Shown here: one piece after another, positions 53,618 through 62,393 of the stretch
Layout: every line of letters starts with the position of its first letter
Position numbering within the stretch: position 1 is the first letter of the stretch
Source: Pseudomonadota bacterium
GTDB taxonomy: Bacteria > Pseudomonadota > Alphaproteobacteria > Rhizobiales > Rhizobiaceae
Direction: 5' to 3'
Assembly: GCA_023404095.1 (NCBI GenBank)
Contig: JAEYDD010000015.1
Location: forward strand, 1 to 64,000
DNA: 64,000 bases
Notes under the pieces: generated by a model
Database searches by the model: none
Told to the model about the DNA's origin: nothing
Seen by the model: the letters and a program-made list of their open reading frames with translations, nothing else
Translations under genes and position numbers: made by a program

Positions 53618-55168
53618 TCAGACGCCGATCGCCTGGGCGAGCACTTCCTCATGGCTCGCCGCATGGAAATCGTGGCTGCCGACCAGGCGGCCGCCACGGA
53701 AGACGTGCAACCGATCGGCAAGCTCGTAGACCTCGGGCAGATAGGACGAGATCAGGATGATACCGGCCCCCTCCTTCAACAGCTTGGCGAATAGACGGTA
53801 GATCTCCGCCTTGGTTCCCACGTCGACGCCAACCGTGGGCTCATCGAAAATGAAAAGCCTGGCACCGTGACTCAGCCACTTGCCGATGACGATCTTCTGT
53901 TGGTTGCCGCCCGACATGGACGACGCCAGGACTCGTCGGCTGGGCGTCTTGATGCTGAGATCGCGGATCTGGCGGTCGGCGTTGGCCGCCTCGTCGCCAC
54001 GCGAGAGAACAGGGCCGCGGCTGAGGCGGTTAAAGACCGGCAGGTTGATGTTCAGGCCGATCGGCAGGTTGAGGCAAAGTCCCTGGTCGCGGCGGCTTTC
54101 CGGCGCGAGCGCGATGCCGAGATCCATCGCGGTGCGCTCGTTGCGGATCTGGACCTTCTTGCCCATCCAGAAGACTTCGCCTGCCGAAACGGGCTGACGG
54201 CCATAGACGCCGAGCGCGAACTCGCTGCGGCCCGCACCGATCAGCCCATAGAGGCCGACGATCTCCCCGGCGCGCACCGTGAGCGAAATATCCTCGAAGC
54301 CGGGACCCGACAGGCCACGGGTCTCCAGAATGGGCTGACCGATCGGGATCTCCTCCTTGTGGTAGATCTGCTCGATCGAGCGGTTGATCATCAGCGCGAT
54401 CAGCTCTGTCTCGTTCGTCTCGCCGATGTTGCGTGTGCCGACATGTGTTCCGTCCCGCAGGACCGACACCCGATCGGCAAGCTCGAACACCTCTTCCATC
54501 CGGTGGCTGATGTAGACGATCGTGACACCTTCGCTCTGCAGCCGGCGGATGAGCTTGAACAGCTGCGCCGATTCCTGTCGCGTGAGATAGGCGGTCGGCT
54601 CATCGAAGATCAGAAATTGCGTGCCGCGCATGGCGGCGCGCGCGGTGGCGACCAGCTGCTGCTGCCCGATCGTCAGCGCGCCGAGCGGCGCCCCGGCGGG
54701 CAGCCCGAAGCCAAGGTCGTCCAGCACCGACTGCGCCATCTTTTCCATTTGCTTCTTGCGCATCAAACCGTAACGGTTGACCTCGTCACCCAAGAACAAA
54801 TTGGCAGCGACCGTCAGATGCGGGCAGAGAACCACTTCCTGGTGAACGGCGTTGATGCCGCGGGCAATCGCCTCGTTGGGGGTCGCAAGTGCAACGGGAT
54901 GGCCGCACCAGAGCACTTCCCCGGCGGTGCGGGTGATGACGCCGGTGAGAAGCTTGATCAGCGTCGACTTGCCGGCACCGTTCTCGCCGACGATCGCATG
55001 GACCTCTCCGGCCAGAAACGTCATCGTCGCAGGCTTCAACGCCTGCACGTACCCGTAGTTCTTCTGCAGGCCCCTCAGTTCGAGGATGGGAGCGCCTGTC
55101 GGCACACGGCTTCCTTCGGACAGCAACTCGTCGTCGTGACGGTGCGCGATCTCTTCCAGTCGACTCAT
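53618..55168 (-). CDS. Sugar ABC transporter ATP-binding protein
   Basis: A 516-aa double-ATPase subunit of the RbsA/MglA type. The first domain has Walker A GENGAGKS (61-68), but its signature region reads LTIGQQQLVATA rather than LSGGQ. The second domain carries a degenerate Walker A (GLIGAGRSE) with SMSGGNQQKIVIGKWL as signature and VDEPTVG-like FDEPTVGVDVG. This asymmetry is normal for the family. It powers import through the adjacent permease. Confidence 0.95.
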   Translation of the reverse strand: MSRLEEIAHRHDDELLSEGSRVPTGAPILELRGLQKNYGYVQALKPATMTFLAGEVHAIVGENGAGKSTLIKLLTGVITRTAGEVLWCGHPVALATPNEAIARGINAVHQEVVLCPHLTVAANLFLGDEVNRYGLMRKKQMEKMAQSVLDDLGFGLPAGAPLGALTIGQQQLVATARAAMRGTQFLIFDEPTAYLTRQESAQLFKLIRRLQSEGVTIVYISHRMEEVFELADRVSVLRDGTHVGTRNIGETNETELIALMINRSIEQIYHKEEIPIGQPILETRGLSGPGFEDISLTVRAGEIVGLYGLIGAGRSEFALGVYGRQPVSAGEVFWMGKKVQIRNERTAMDLGIALAPESRRDQGLCLNLPIGLNINLPVFNRLSRGPVLSRGDEAANADRQIRDLSIKTPSRRVLASSMSGGNQQKIVIGKWLSHGARLFIFDEPTVGVDVGTKAEIYRLFAKLLKEGAGIILISSYLPEVYELADRLHVFRGGRLVGSHDFHAASHEEVLAQAIGV

Positions 55169-55290
55169 GACGCACTCCTCCCTTTCATAGCCCGCTCCCT
55201 ACGGAAACGGGCCGGCACCCACCGCTCCTCATCGATCGGCGCCCCCTCGAAGAATGCCCCGCGCCGCGTAGCGACGCGGGGCATATGTTC

Positions 55291-56280
55291 TCATTTCACT
55301 TTCGGATTGATCAGCGCGTCGATCTTCGGTTCGGTCATGTTGGCCTTCGTCACCAGGTTCGCACCGGTGTCGACGTTCTGCTCGACCTTTTCGCCCTTGG
55401 AGACCGCCAGCGCGGTCTTCACGCCGTCATAGCCCATGCGATAGGGATCCTGCACGACAAGCCCGGCCAAGGCGCCGTCCTTCAGGAACGCCAGCGTCTT
55501 GTCGTCGCTGTCGAAGCCGATGACCTTGATCTTGTCGCCGAGCTTGTTTTCCGAGATCGCCTGACCGACGCCCTGCGCCATGATCAGGTTGGAAGCGAAG
55601 ACGCCGACGAGATTCGGATTGGCAGTGATCAGGTCCGTCATGATGTTGAGACCGGTCGTCGCCTGACCGTCAGCATACTTGTCGGCGATGACCTTCAGGC
55701 CCGGATACTTCGTCTTGACCTGGTCGAGGAAACCTTCGCGGCGCTGTTCCAGCGAACCTGCACCGGGCAGGCTGGTGATGATGGCGACTTCGCCCTCTTC
55801 CTTGCCGGTGGCTTCCTTGATCGCAGCGGCAAGGCCGTCTGCGGCGATCCGTCCGCCCTGGACGTTGTCGGTCGTCAGGAACGAGGAGAAGGCCTTGGAA
55901 TCTGCGCCGGAGTCGATGCCGATCACCGGAACCGACTTGGCCGCCTCATCGATCGGCTTGCCAAGTGCCTTGAATTCGGTCGGCGAGATCACGACGGCAG
56001 CCGGCTTGCCGGCCACGGCGTTTTCGAGAATGCTGATCTGGCCGTTTACGTCGGATTCCGACTGCGCGCCAAGTTCCGGCACGTTGACGCCGAGATCCTT
56101 GCCGGCGGCGCGGGCGCCGGCGAGCACGATCTGCCAATAGAACGAAGTCGTATCCTTGACGATAATCGGAATGGTGACGTCTTGCGCAAAGGACGCGGCA
56201 GGCGTCATCGTGGCGAAGACAGCTGCGCCGGCCAGCGCGGTAAACGCACGTCGCGACAGAAGCGATTTGGCAATGCTCAT
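55291..56280 (-). CDS. Periplasmic sugar-binding protein
   Basis: A 329-aa periplasmic binding protein of the RbsB/YtfQ group. A signal peptide covers about residues 1-32 (RRAFTALAGAAVFATMTPAASFA, cleavage before QDV). The mature protein begins VTIPIIVKDTTSFYW and has the two-lobed fold of type I receptors. ATG 56280 follows GAGAGGAG. The gap upstream holds a palindrome and two further inverted repeats that are probably operators of this transporter operon. The exact sugar is not shown by sequence; the gene neighbours point to L-fucose or a similar 6-deoxysugar. Confidence 0.93.
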   Translation of the reverse strand: MSIAKSLLSRRAFTALAGAAVFATMTPAASFAQDVTIPIIVKDTTSFYWQIVLAGARAAGKDLGVNVPELGAQSESDVNGQISILENAVAGKPAAVVISPTEFKALGKPIDEAAKSVPVIGIDSGADSKAFSSFLTTDNVQGGRIAADGLAAAIKEATGKEEGEVAIITSLPGAGSLEQRREGFLDQVKTKYPGLKVIADKYADGQATTGLNIMTDLITANPNLVGVFASNLIMAQGVGQAISENKLGDKIKVIGFDSDDKTLAFLKDGALAGLVVQDPYRMGYDGVKTALAVSKGEKVEQNVDTGANLVTKANMTEPKIDALINPKVK

Positions 56281-56343
56281 GAAGGTTCTCCTCTCTGGTG
56301 CGTTCTCCTCCTGGAAACCGAGCCGCTGAACGCAGGCGGTCGG

Positions 56344-56359
56344 TTTTTATCTATAAAAA
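56344..56359. promoter_or_regulatory. Operator candidate A, ABC transporter promoter
   Basis: TTTTTAT-CT-ATAAAAA is a perfect palindrome, 64 bp upstream of the binding-protein start. Its core TTTTATCTATAAAA matches 12 of 14 bases of a site at 58157-58170 before the aldo-keto reductase gene, so both may bind the regulator encoded at 58336. Confidence 0.55.
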
Positions 56360-56510
56360 ACATTTATACCGGCAAGCTAGCCGAGGAACTTTCTGCTGGC
56401 AAGGTGGCGGAACCGACCGTCTCCCACGGCCGCCCGCCACGCTGTGCGCATTCTATTTGATCCTCCTCCGCGACGCCCTCGCCTTCACGGAGCGCCACCT
56501 GCCGGTCGTC

Positions 56511-56568
56511 AGCGGAACAATTGAAACAATAGTTCCGCTTTAGTGTCAACATGGAATATACATTCCAT
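56511..56568. promoter_or_regulatory. Two inverted repeats upstream of the ABC transporter operon
   Basis: AGCGGAAC (56511-56518) pairs with GTTCCGCT (56532-56539), and ATGGAAT (56551-56557) with ATTCCAT (56562-56568). Both have GGAA/TTCC cores, the form seen for IclR-type operators. No IclR regulator lies in the window. The rest of the 313-bp gap between the fucU-like gene and the binding-protein gene shows no gene. Confidence 0.4.
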
Positions 56569-56593
56569 TATTGGGACTGAGGCCCCGCCGCCC

Positions 56594-57040
56594 TCAGCCC
56601 CTGTAGACCTCGTGCGGGTGCAGCACCCCTTTCTTCAGGATGATGTTGCCGTATAGCCGGAATTCCGTGGTGGCGACGATATAGGCGGCCTTGCGTGTCA
56701 TTTCATAGAAGGCGAAGCGTTCCACCGAGTGCACGGTGAAGTCACCGGCCAGCCGATGGACGATACTCTGGAACTCGACACAGACGGGCGGAACAGCGTC
56801 CGGGTCGCCGACAACCTGCATCCGCCATGCCGACTGCGGAACGAATGTATCGAGCGGCATGTGCAGCAGCACGGCTTCTGTCATGGCAAGCGCATCGACG
56901 CCGTCTGCGCGGATAACCTCAGGCCCCATCGAACTTGCGGGGAAATTCGCGTCAACGATCGCGATGTCGTCCCCATGCCCCATGGACTGCAGCGCGTACA
57001 GCAGCTCCGGACCGAGAAGAGGGTGAATGCCTTTCAACAT
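56594..57040 (-). CDS. RbsD/FucU family sugar mutarotase
   Basis: A 148-aa mutarotase of the RbsD/FucU family, probably the FucU type, which interconverts the anomers of L-fucose. Recognisable parts are GHGDDIAIVDANFPA, the central VDALAMTEAVLLHMPLDT and the C-terminal ETTEFRLYGNIILKKGV-like ATTEFRLYGNIILKKGV. It would speed formation of the anomer used by the next enzyme, the dehydrogenase at 57073. ATG 57040 follows GGAGC by nine bases. Confidence 0.88.
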   Translation of the reverse strand: MLKGIHPLLGPELLYALQSMGHGDDIAIVDANFPASSMGPEVIRADGVDALAMTEAVLLHMPLDTFVPQSAWRMQVVGDPDAVPPVCVEFQSIVHRLAGDFTVHSVERFAFYEMTRKAAYIVATTEFRLYGNIILKKGVLHPHEVYRG

Positions 57041-57072
57041 GCGTATGCTCCAAAAGCTGTGGGAATGCCCCG

Positions 57073-58095
57073 TTACTGACGAACCGCCTCGTTGCCGAGC
57101 GGCGGCGCGACCAGGCTATAGGCGTTCGACTGAACATATAGAGCATCGGGAACGGAGACATGTGTCAATTCTACGTTCCGGCGGAGGCTGGAAGGCTTTG
57201 CCGTCCCGAGAAGGACCGAAGCCACGACGGGATGCTTCAGTGGAAACTGCAACGCGGCGGCGGCGAGCTGCACGCCATTGGTGGCGGCCAGTTCCTCGAG
57301 GGCCCGAACGCGGGAAAGCACCTCTTTGCTGGCCTCCATGTAGTCGAAATGCGCACCCGGCACAGCACCTGTCGCCAGTATGCCCGAATTGAAGACACCG
57401 CCGACCACGACGGAAGTCTTGCGCGCGGCGCAGAGCGGCAGCAATTCGTCCACCGCCGACCTGTCCAGCAGCGTATAGCGCCCCGCAAGCAGGATGCAGT
57501 CGATCGGCGCACGCTTCAGAACCTCGAGGCATACCGGCACTTCGTTGACGCCCAGTCCGTAAGCCTTGATCGTCCCCGAGGATTTCAGCTCCTCCAGCGC
57601 CTTCAGGCCCGAATCCATGAGGGCGCGAAAATGGAAGGCGTTTCGTTCCGCACCATGCGTGTAGGACCCGATATCGTGCACATAGAGCATGTCGATACGG
57701 TTCAGGCCAAGCCGGGCATAGCTCAACTCGAGCGAGCGCATGATGCCGTCATAGCTGTAGTCGTAGCGCACGTCGAAGGGCAGCGGATCGACATATCCGT
57801 AGTTTGTAGGAACCATCTCGTCGGCTACGGGAAACATGATGCGGCCGACCTTGGTCGACAGCACCCATTCATCCTTGGGCTTTGCGCGAAGGAAATCGCC
57901 GGTGACCCGCTCGGCGAGCCCGAAGCCATACCAGGGGGCGGTATCAAAGTAGCGCATTCCCCCGTCCCAGGCCGCCTGAAGCGTCTCGATCGCGACATGG
58001 CGGGGACAAGGCCTGTAGAGACCGCCGAGCGCCGCAGTCCCGAAGCTGTATTCGGTGACGGCAAGACCGGTTTTGCCGATCGTCCTGGTCCGCAT
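57073..58095 (-). CDS. Aldo-keto reductase, L-fucose (D-threo-aldose) dehydrogenase-like
   Basis: A 340-aa aldo/keto reductase. The N-terminus MRTRTIGKTGLAVTEYSFGTAALG and YFDTAPWYGFGLAE with the catalytic Asp and Tyr, and YVHDIGSYTHG, are those of D-threo-aldose 1-dehydrogenases. These oxidise L-fucose to L-fucono-lactone, the first step of oxidative fucose breakdown. GGGAGG lies five bases before ATG 58095. It is divergent from the GntR-type regulator, with a shared upstream site. Confidence 0.87.
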   Translation of the reverse strand: MRTRTIGKTGLAVTEYSFGTAALGGLYRPCPRHVAIETLQAAWDGGMRYFDTAPWYGFGLAERVTGDFLRAKPKDEWVLSTKVGRIMFPVADEMVPTNYGYVDPLPFDVRYDYSYDGIMRSLELSYARLGLNRIDMLYVHDIGSYTHGAERNAFHFRALMDSGLKALEELKSSGTIKAYGLGVNEVPVCLEVLKRAPIDCILLAGRYTLLDRSAVDELLPLCAARKTSVVVGGVFNSGILATGAVPGAHFDYMEASKEVLSRVRALEELAATNGVQLAAAALQFPLKHPVVASVLLGTAKPSSLRRNVELTHVSVPDALYVQSNAYSLVAPPLGNEAVRQ

Positions 58096-58150
58096 CGCAT
58101 CCTCCCGTCTGCAGGCCGCCGCTCCTCAACGGCCGCATGCAAAGTGCTCT

Positions 58151-58176
58151 TCTGTCTTTTATCTACAATAGACAGA
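58151..58176. promoter_or_regulatory. Operator candidate B between aldo-keto reductase and regulator genes
   Basis: TCTGTC (58151-58156) and GACAGA (58171-58176) flank TTTTATCTACAATA, the same core as the palindrome at 56344. It lies 56 bp upstream of the reductase start in the divergent gap, the usual place for control by the neighbouring regulator. Confidence 0.55.
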
Positions 58177-58335
58177 TTGAGGTCAATGGTTATTATGGTG
58201 GCCGGACGGACAGGTGGGGTCACAAGTATGCGGCCCCACGGCAAAGGCCGCTGAAACGAGATTTCACCCTGGCTGGCTAAAGTCTCCGTGACCGCTTAAA
58301 GGAGCGCAGCTCCACCCATTCGACCGGCGAGATCC

Positions 58336-59214
58336 ATGGCCAAACAGAATACCGTTTTCAAGGATGCCTTCAACCGCTGCCTCGGGCTTCTGGAAAACAG
58401 CGATTCCCTTGCTTCGGAGCCGGAGCTCGGCAACCAGCTCGGCGTCAGCCGCACCACCATCCGCGCGATCCTGACGCGGCTGGAAGAGATCGGGCTAATC
58501 GAATGGTCGAAACGCCGCAAGGCGGTTCTGCGAAAACCTGCAGCGGCGGACTATTTTCCGACCGAAGAGACGGATTCGCTCTCCGAGATCATCGAGCGCA
58601 GCTTCATGCGGCGCATCCTTGCCGGCGGTGCAGAACCGGGAATGCAGATCAACGAGTTGGAGCTCGCGCGCGAGATCGGTACAGGCACCACGAGCGTGCG
58701 CGAGTTCCTGATCCGCTTCAGCCGTTTCGGCCTGATCGAGAAGCGCCCGAACAGTCACTGGGTGCTGAAGGGCTTTACGCCGGAATTCGCGCTGGAGCTG
58801 ACGGAGGTGCGCGAGATGTTCGAACTGCGGTCGGCCGCCGCCTTCGCCCATCTGCCGGACGACCATCCGGCCTGGAGCGAGCTGGATGCGATCGCCGCTC
58901 TTCATCGCGAAATCCTGGCCGACGTAGACAACCGGTATCGCGAGTTTTCCGAGCTGGACGAGAAGTTCCACCTTCTCGTCCACCAGGCGTCGCGAAACCG
59001 CTTCATCATCGATTTCTACGATATCATCGCCATCGTGTTCCACTATCACTACCAGTGGAACAAGACGAATGCGCGCCAGCGCAATGCTCGCGCAATGGAG
59101 GAGCATCTCGTCTACATCGAGGCGCTGCAGTCACGCGATCCGTCGAAGATCGAGGGCGCCTGCCGACAACATCTCAAATCGGCACGCGAAACGCTGCTGC
59201 AGTCGATCAATTGA
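58336..59214 (+). CDS. GntR/FCD-family regulator with two winged-helix domains
   Basis: A 292-aa transcription factor. Residues about 5-66 look like one winged helix (SEPELGNQLGVSRTTIRAILTRLEEIGLIE), and residues about 82-150 like a second (INELELAREIGTGTTSVREFLIRFSRFGLIE). An FCD ligand-binding domain follows from about 155 (ALELTEVREMFELRSAAAFA, then metal-type histidines in FHLLVHQASRN). FadR-type regulators normally have one such DNA-binding domain. It probably represses the sugar locus until a pathway intermediate binds. It diverges from the reductase gene and converges on the aldolase gene. Confidence 0.85.
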   Translation: MAKQNTVFKDAFNRCLGLLENSDSLASEPELGNQLGVSRTTIRAILTRLEEIGLIEWSKRRKAVLRKPAAADYFPTEETDSLSEIIERSFMRRILAGGAEPGMQINELELAREIGTGTTSVREFLIRFSRFGLIEKRPNSHWVLKGFTPEFALELTEVREMFELRSAAAFAHLPDDHPAWSELDAIAALHREILADVDNRYREFSELDEKFHLLVHQASRNRFIIDFYDIIAIVFHYHYQWNKTNARQRNARAMEEHLVYIEALQSRDPSKIEGACRQHLKSARETLLQSIN

Positions 59215-59258
59215 CGCTGACGCCGGGGTACCCGCATTCCAATGATGGCGCAGTATAC

Positions 59259-60062
59259 CTAATAGCCGCCGCCCTTCTGGTCGCCTGAAACAGGCACGCC
59301 GAGGAAGGAGCGGCGCAAACCATCGATCGCCCTGACGAGGCAGTTGACGTCGGTGCCGATCGCCATGAAGTCTGCTCCCATGGCGCGATATTCATGCGCC
59401 TGGTCCAAAGCCACCGTCATGATCCCGCGCGCCTTGCCGTGACGATGGATCCGCACGAAGGCGTCGCGGATCGCTTCCTGAACTGGTGCCGCCGAAGGGT
59501 GGCCGAGATAGCCCATGTCGGCTGCGAGATCGGAAGGGCCGATAAAGAGACCATCGACCCCTTCGACTGACGCGATCTCATCGAGCGCGGCAAGACCCGC
59601 CCTGCTTTCGATCTGAACGATCAGGCAGATCTCGTCGTTCGCCGTCGTCAGATAGTCCGGTATGCGGTTGAAGTCGCTTGCCCTGCCGAGCCCCGCGCCG
59701 ACGCCACGAATACCTGCCGGCGGGTAACGAACCGCCCGCACGAGCGCCTCGGCCTGCGCGGCCGTTTCCACCATGGGAATAAGGAAGGTCTGCGCGCCGA
59801 GGTCCAGAAGCTGCTTCAGCAGCCACGCCTCCCCCATCGGCGGGCGGACGATCGCATGCGTCGGCCGGCCCCGCAAGGCGCCAAGCTGCGCGCCGATCAG
59901 GGGCATGTCGCTCGGCCCGTGCTCACCATCGATCAACAGCCAGTCATAACCACTGCCGCCGGCGATCTCGGCCGCATAGGCGCTGCCGAGGGCGACCCAG
60001 AGGCCGAGCTGGAATTCGCCCTTGCGCAGGGCAGCCTTGAATGGGTTCTTCGGCGCGGACAC
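59259..60062 (-). CDS. HpcH/HpaI family class II aldolase
   Basis: A 267-aa pyruvate-dependent class II aldolase of the HpaI/GarL/RhmA family. The catalytic histidine is in LLIDGEHGPSD, metal ligands are in VQIESRAG and GLFIGPSDLAADMGY, and the pyruvate arginine is in AIVRPPMGE. In a fucose or rhamnose path it would split a 2-keto-3-deoxy acid to pyruvate and lactaldehyde. The start is GTG 60062 with a very strong AAGGAGG. It follows gabD on the minus strand with a 77-bp gap holding a GC hairpin at 60094-60123. Confidence 0.9.
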   Translation of the reverse strand: MSAPKNPFKAALRKGEFQLGLWVALGSAYAAEIAGGSGYDWLLIDGEHGPSDMPLIGAQLGALRGRPTHAIVRPPMGEAWLLKQLLDLGAQTFLIPMVETAAQAEALVRAVRYPPAGIRGVGAGLGRASDFNRIPDYLTTANDEICLIVQIESRAGLAALDEIASVEGVDGLFIGPSDLAADMGYLGHPSAAPVQEAIRDAFVRIHRHGKARGIMTVALDQAHEYRAMGADFMAIGTDVNCLVRAIDGLRRSFLGVPVSGDQKGGGY

Positions 60063-60093
60063 GGCACAGACCTCCTTTCGTCGGCGTATGCAA

Positions 60094-60123
60094 CCGCCCG
60101 TCGGAGCATTTTCCCACGGGCGG
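60094..60123. other. GC-rich hairpin between gabD and the aldolase gene
   Basis: CCGCCCGT (60094-60101) and ACGGGCGG (60116-60123) form a perfect 8-bp stem with a 14-base loop and no T run. It may protect or partly stop transcripts between the two genes. Confidence 0.35.
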
Positions 60124-60139
60124 AGCCTGCATCAATCGC

Positions 60140-61594
60140 TCAAGCGATGCCGCCGAGGCAGACGTACTTCATCTCGGTGAACTCCTCGATGCCATACTTG
60201 GAACCCTCGCGACCGAGGCCGGAAAGCTTGACGCCGCCAAAGGGCGCTTCTGCCGTCGAGATCAGCCCGGTGTTGACGCCGACCATGCCGTATTCCAGCG
60301 CCTCGGCAACGCGAAACACGCGGGCCAGGTCTTTGGCATAGAAGTAGGAGGCGAGCCCGAACTCGGTGTCGTTGGCCTGGGCGATGACATCCGTTTCGTC
60401 CTTGAAGCGGAACAGCGGTGCGACCGGCCCGAAGGTTTCCTCGCGCGCTACTGCCATGTCGGGCGTCACGTCGGCAAGGACGGTTGCCTCGTAGAAGGTG
60501 CCACCAAGCGAGTGCCGCTTGCCGCCCTGGACGACGCGTCCGCCCTTGGACACCGCGTCTGACACATGCTCCTCGACCTTCGCCAGCGCCGCCTGATCGA
60601 TCAGGGGGCCGAGAATGACGCCCTCGTCAAAACCATTGCCGGTCTTGAGGCCGCCGACGGCCGCAGCGAGCTTTTCGGAGAAGGCATCATAGACGCCTTC
60701 CTGGACATAGAGCCGGTTGGCGCAGACGCAGGTCTGACCGTTGTTCCGGAACTTGGCGATCAGGGCGCCTTCGACCGCCGCATCGAGATCGGCGTCGTCG
60801 AACACGATGAAGGGCGCATTGCCGCCGAGCTCCAGGCCGAGCTTCTTGATTGTCGGCGCGCTTTGCTTGTAGAGCTCGGCGCCGACTTCCGTCGAGCCGG
60901 TAAAGGTAAGCTTGCGCACCACAGGATTGGCGGTCATTTCAGCGCCGATCTCGCGGGCCGAGCCGGTGACGACGGAAAAAAGACCTGCGGGGAGGCCCGC
61001 CCGCTCGGCGAGAACGGCGATCGCGATGGCCGAGAAAGGCGTCTGCGACGCCGGCTTGAGCACCATGGCGCAGCCGGCGGCAAAGGCCGGACCGGCCTTG
61101 CGCGTGATCATGGCGTTCGGGAAGTTCCAGGGCGTAATGGCAGCGACGACGCCGATGGGCTGCTTCATCACCAGAATGCGCTTGTCCTTCTGGTGACCCG
61201 GGACGATGTCGCCATAGACGCGGCGCCCTTCTTCTGCAAACCACTCGATAAAGCTTGCGCCATAGGCGATCTCACCCTTGGCCTCGGCGAGCGGCTTGCC
61301 CTGTTCCATCGTCAGGATCCGGCCGAGATCGTCCTGATTGGCCATCATCAGCTCGAACCACTTGCGCAGAATGAGCGAGCGCTCCTTGGCCGTGCGGGCG
61401 GCCCATTCCTTCTGTGCCGTTTCGGCGGCCGCGATCGCTTCCTTCGTCTCCGCCGCACCGAGCTTGGGAACGTAGCCGACGAGTTCGCCGGTCGCAGGGT
61501 TCTTCACCGAAATTCCACTCTTCGGGTCCGCCTCGATCCAGCGTGTGCCCACCAGGGCCGCCTGCCGGAGGAGGGTCGTATCTTTCAGGCTCAT
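60140..61594 (-). CDS. gabD: Succinate-semialdehyde dehydrogenase-type aldehyde dehydrogenase
   Basis: A 484-aa NAD(P)-dependent aldehyde dehydrogenase of the GabD class, the usual length. The active-site cysteine is C289 in NNGQTCVCANR, where the nearby C291 is the redox partner known for GabD; the general base is E255 in LGLELGGNAPF. It oxidises succinate semialdehyde or, in this locus, possibly lactaldehyde from the aldolase. ATG 61594 is chosen because GGGAG lies upstream; a start at 61609 is possible. Confidence 0.88.
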   Translation of the reverse strand: MSLKDTTLLRQAALVGTRWIEADPKSGISVKNPATGELVGYVPKLGAAETKEAIAAAETAQKEWAARTAKERSLILRKWFELMMANQDDLGRILTMEQGKPLAEAKGEIAYGASFIEWFAEEGRRVYGDIVPGHQKDKRILVMKQPIGVVAAITPWNFPNAMITRKAGPAFAAGCAMVLKPASQTPFSAIAIAVLAERAGLPAGLFSVVTGSAREIGAEMTANPVVRKLTFTGSTEVGAELYKQSAPTIKKLGLELGGNAPFIVFDDADLDAAVEGALIAKFRNNGQTCVCANRLYVQEGVYDAFSEKLAAAVGGLKTGNGFDEGVILGPLIDQAALAKVEEHVSDAVSKGGRVVQGGKRHSLGGTFYEATVLADVTPDMAVAREETFGPVAPLFRFKDETDVIAQANDTEFGLASYFYAKDLARVFRVAEALEYGMVGVNTGLISTAEAPFGGVKLSGLGREGSKYGIEEFTEMKYVCLGGIA

Positions 61595-61784
61595 AGCAGC
61601 GTCTCCCATGCGATGAATTCGTTGCCGAGGTTATAGGCCGTTTGCTCGCAGAAGGACAATCTCGCCGTGGCCGCAGATATGAATTTTGCATGCCGGGCTC
61701 GCAGCCGGCAGCGCCACTCTTCCATCGACATGACAGGCTCAACGGCGCATTGTCCGCCTGAACCATTCGAACGCGAGACGCTTC

Positions 61785-62381
61785 ATGCAAGAGATCAACG
61801 GCCGCCATGCCGATCACGACATCGACCACGTTTTCCTTCAACGCTGGTCGCCCCGCGCCTTCACGGGCGAGGCGATGCCGCAGGAGGATCTGCTGCGGCT
61901 CTTCGAGGCCGCGCGCTGGGCACCCTCGGCCAGCAATCGCCAGCCCTGGCGGTTCGTCTATGCCCATCGCGGCACGCCAGCCTTCAAGACCATTCTCGAC
62001 ACGCTCGACGAGGGCAACCGGCGCTGGACGCCGAATGCGTCGGTGCTGGCCGTCATCCTGTCGAAGACGCACAACCGCACGGCCGCCGGCGAGATGCGTC
62101 CCTCCTATACGCATGCCTTCGATACCGGGGCTTCCTGGAGCGCGCTGGCGCTGCAGGCGACCCTTGCCGGCTATCACGTGCACGCCATGGCTGGAATCGA
62201 CCGGGACAAGGCAGTCTCAGACCTGAAGGTCCCGGATGGATACCGGGTGGAGGCCGCGCTTGCGATCGGCAGGATTGCTTCGAAGGACATTCTGCCGGAC
62301 GACCTGAAGGCCCGAGAAGTCCCAAGCCAGCGCAACCCGGTCTCCTCCTTTGCGTTCGAGGGCGTGTTTAAGCCCGACTGA
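61785..62381 (+). CDS. Nitroreductase family protein
   Basis: A 198-aa flavoprotein of the nitroreductase fold. The N-terminal FMN region includes LQRWSPRAFTGEAMPQEDLLRLFEAARWAPSASNRQPWRFVYA, and the C-terminal part holds IGRIASKDILPDDLKA. It uses NAD(P)H to reduce quinones or nitro compounds; the natural substrate is unknown. It is divergent from gabD and convergent with the hydroquinone reductase gene, 12 bp away. Confidence 0.92.
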   Translation: MQEINGRHADHDIDHVFLQRWSPRAFTGEAMPQEDLLRLFEAARWAPSASNRQPWRFVYAHRGTPAFKTILDTLDEGNRRWTPNASVLAVILSKTHNRTAAGEMRPSYTHAFDTGASWSALALQATLAGYHVHAMAGIDRDKAVSDLKVPDGYRVEAALAIGRIASKDILPDDLKAREVPSQRNPVSSFAFEGVFKPD

Positions 62382-62393
62382 AGGCCCGCGGTA

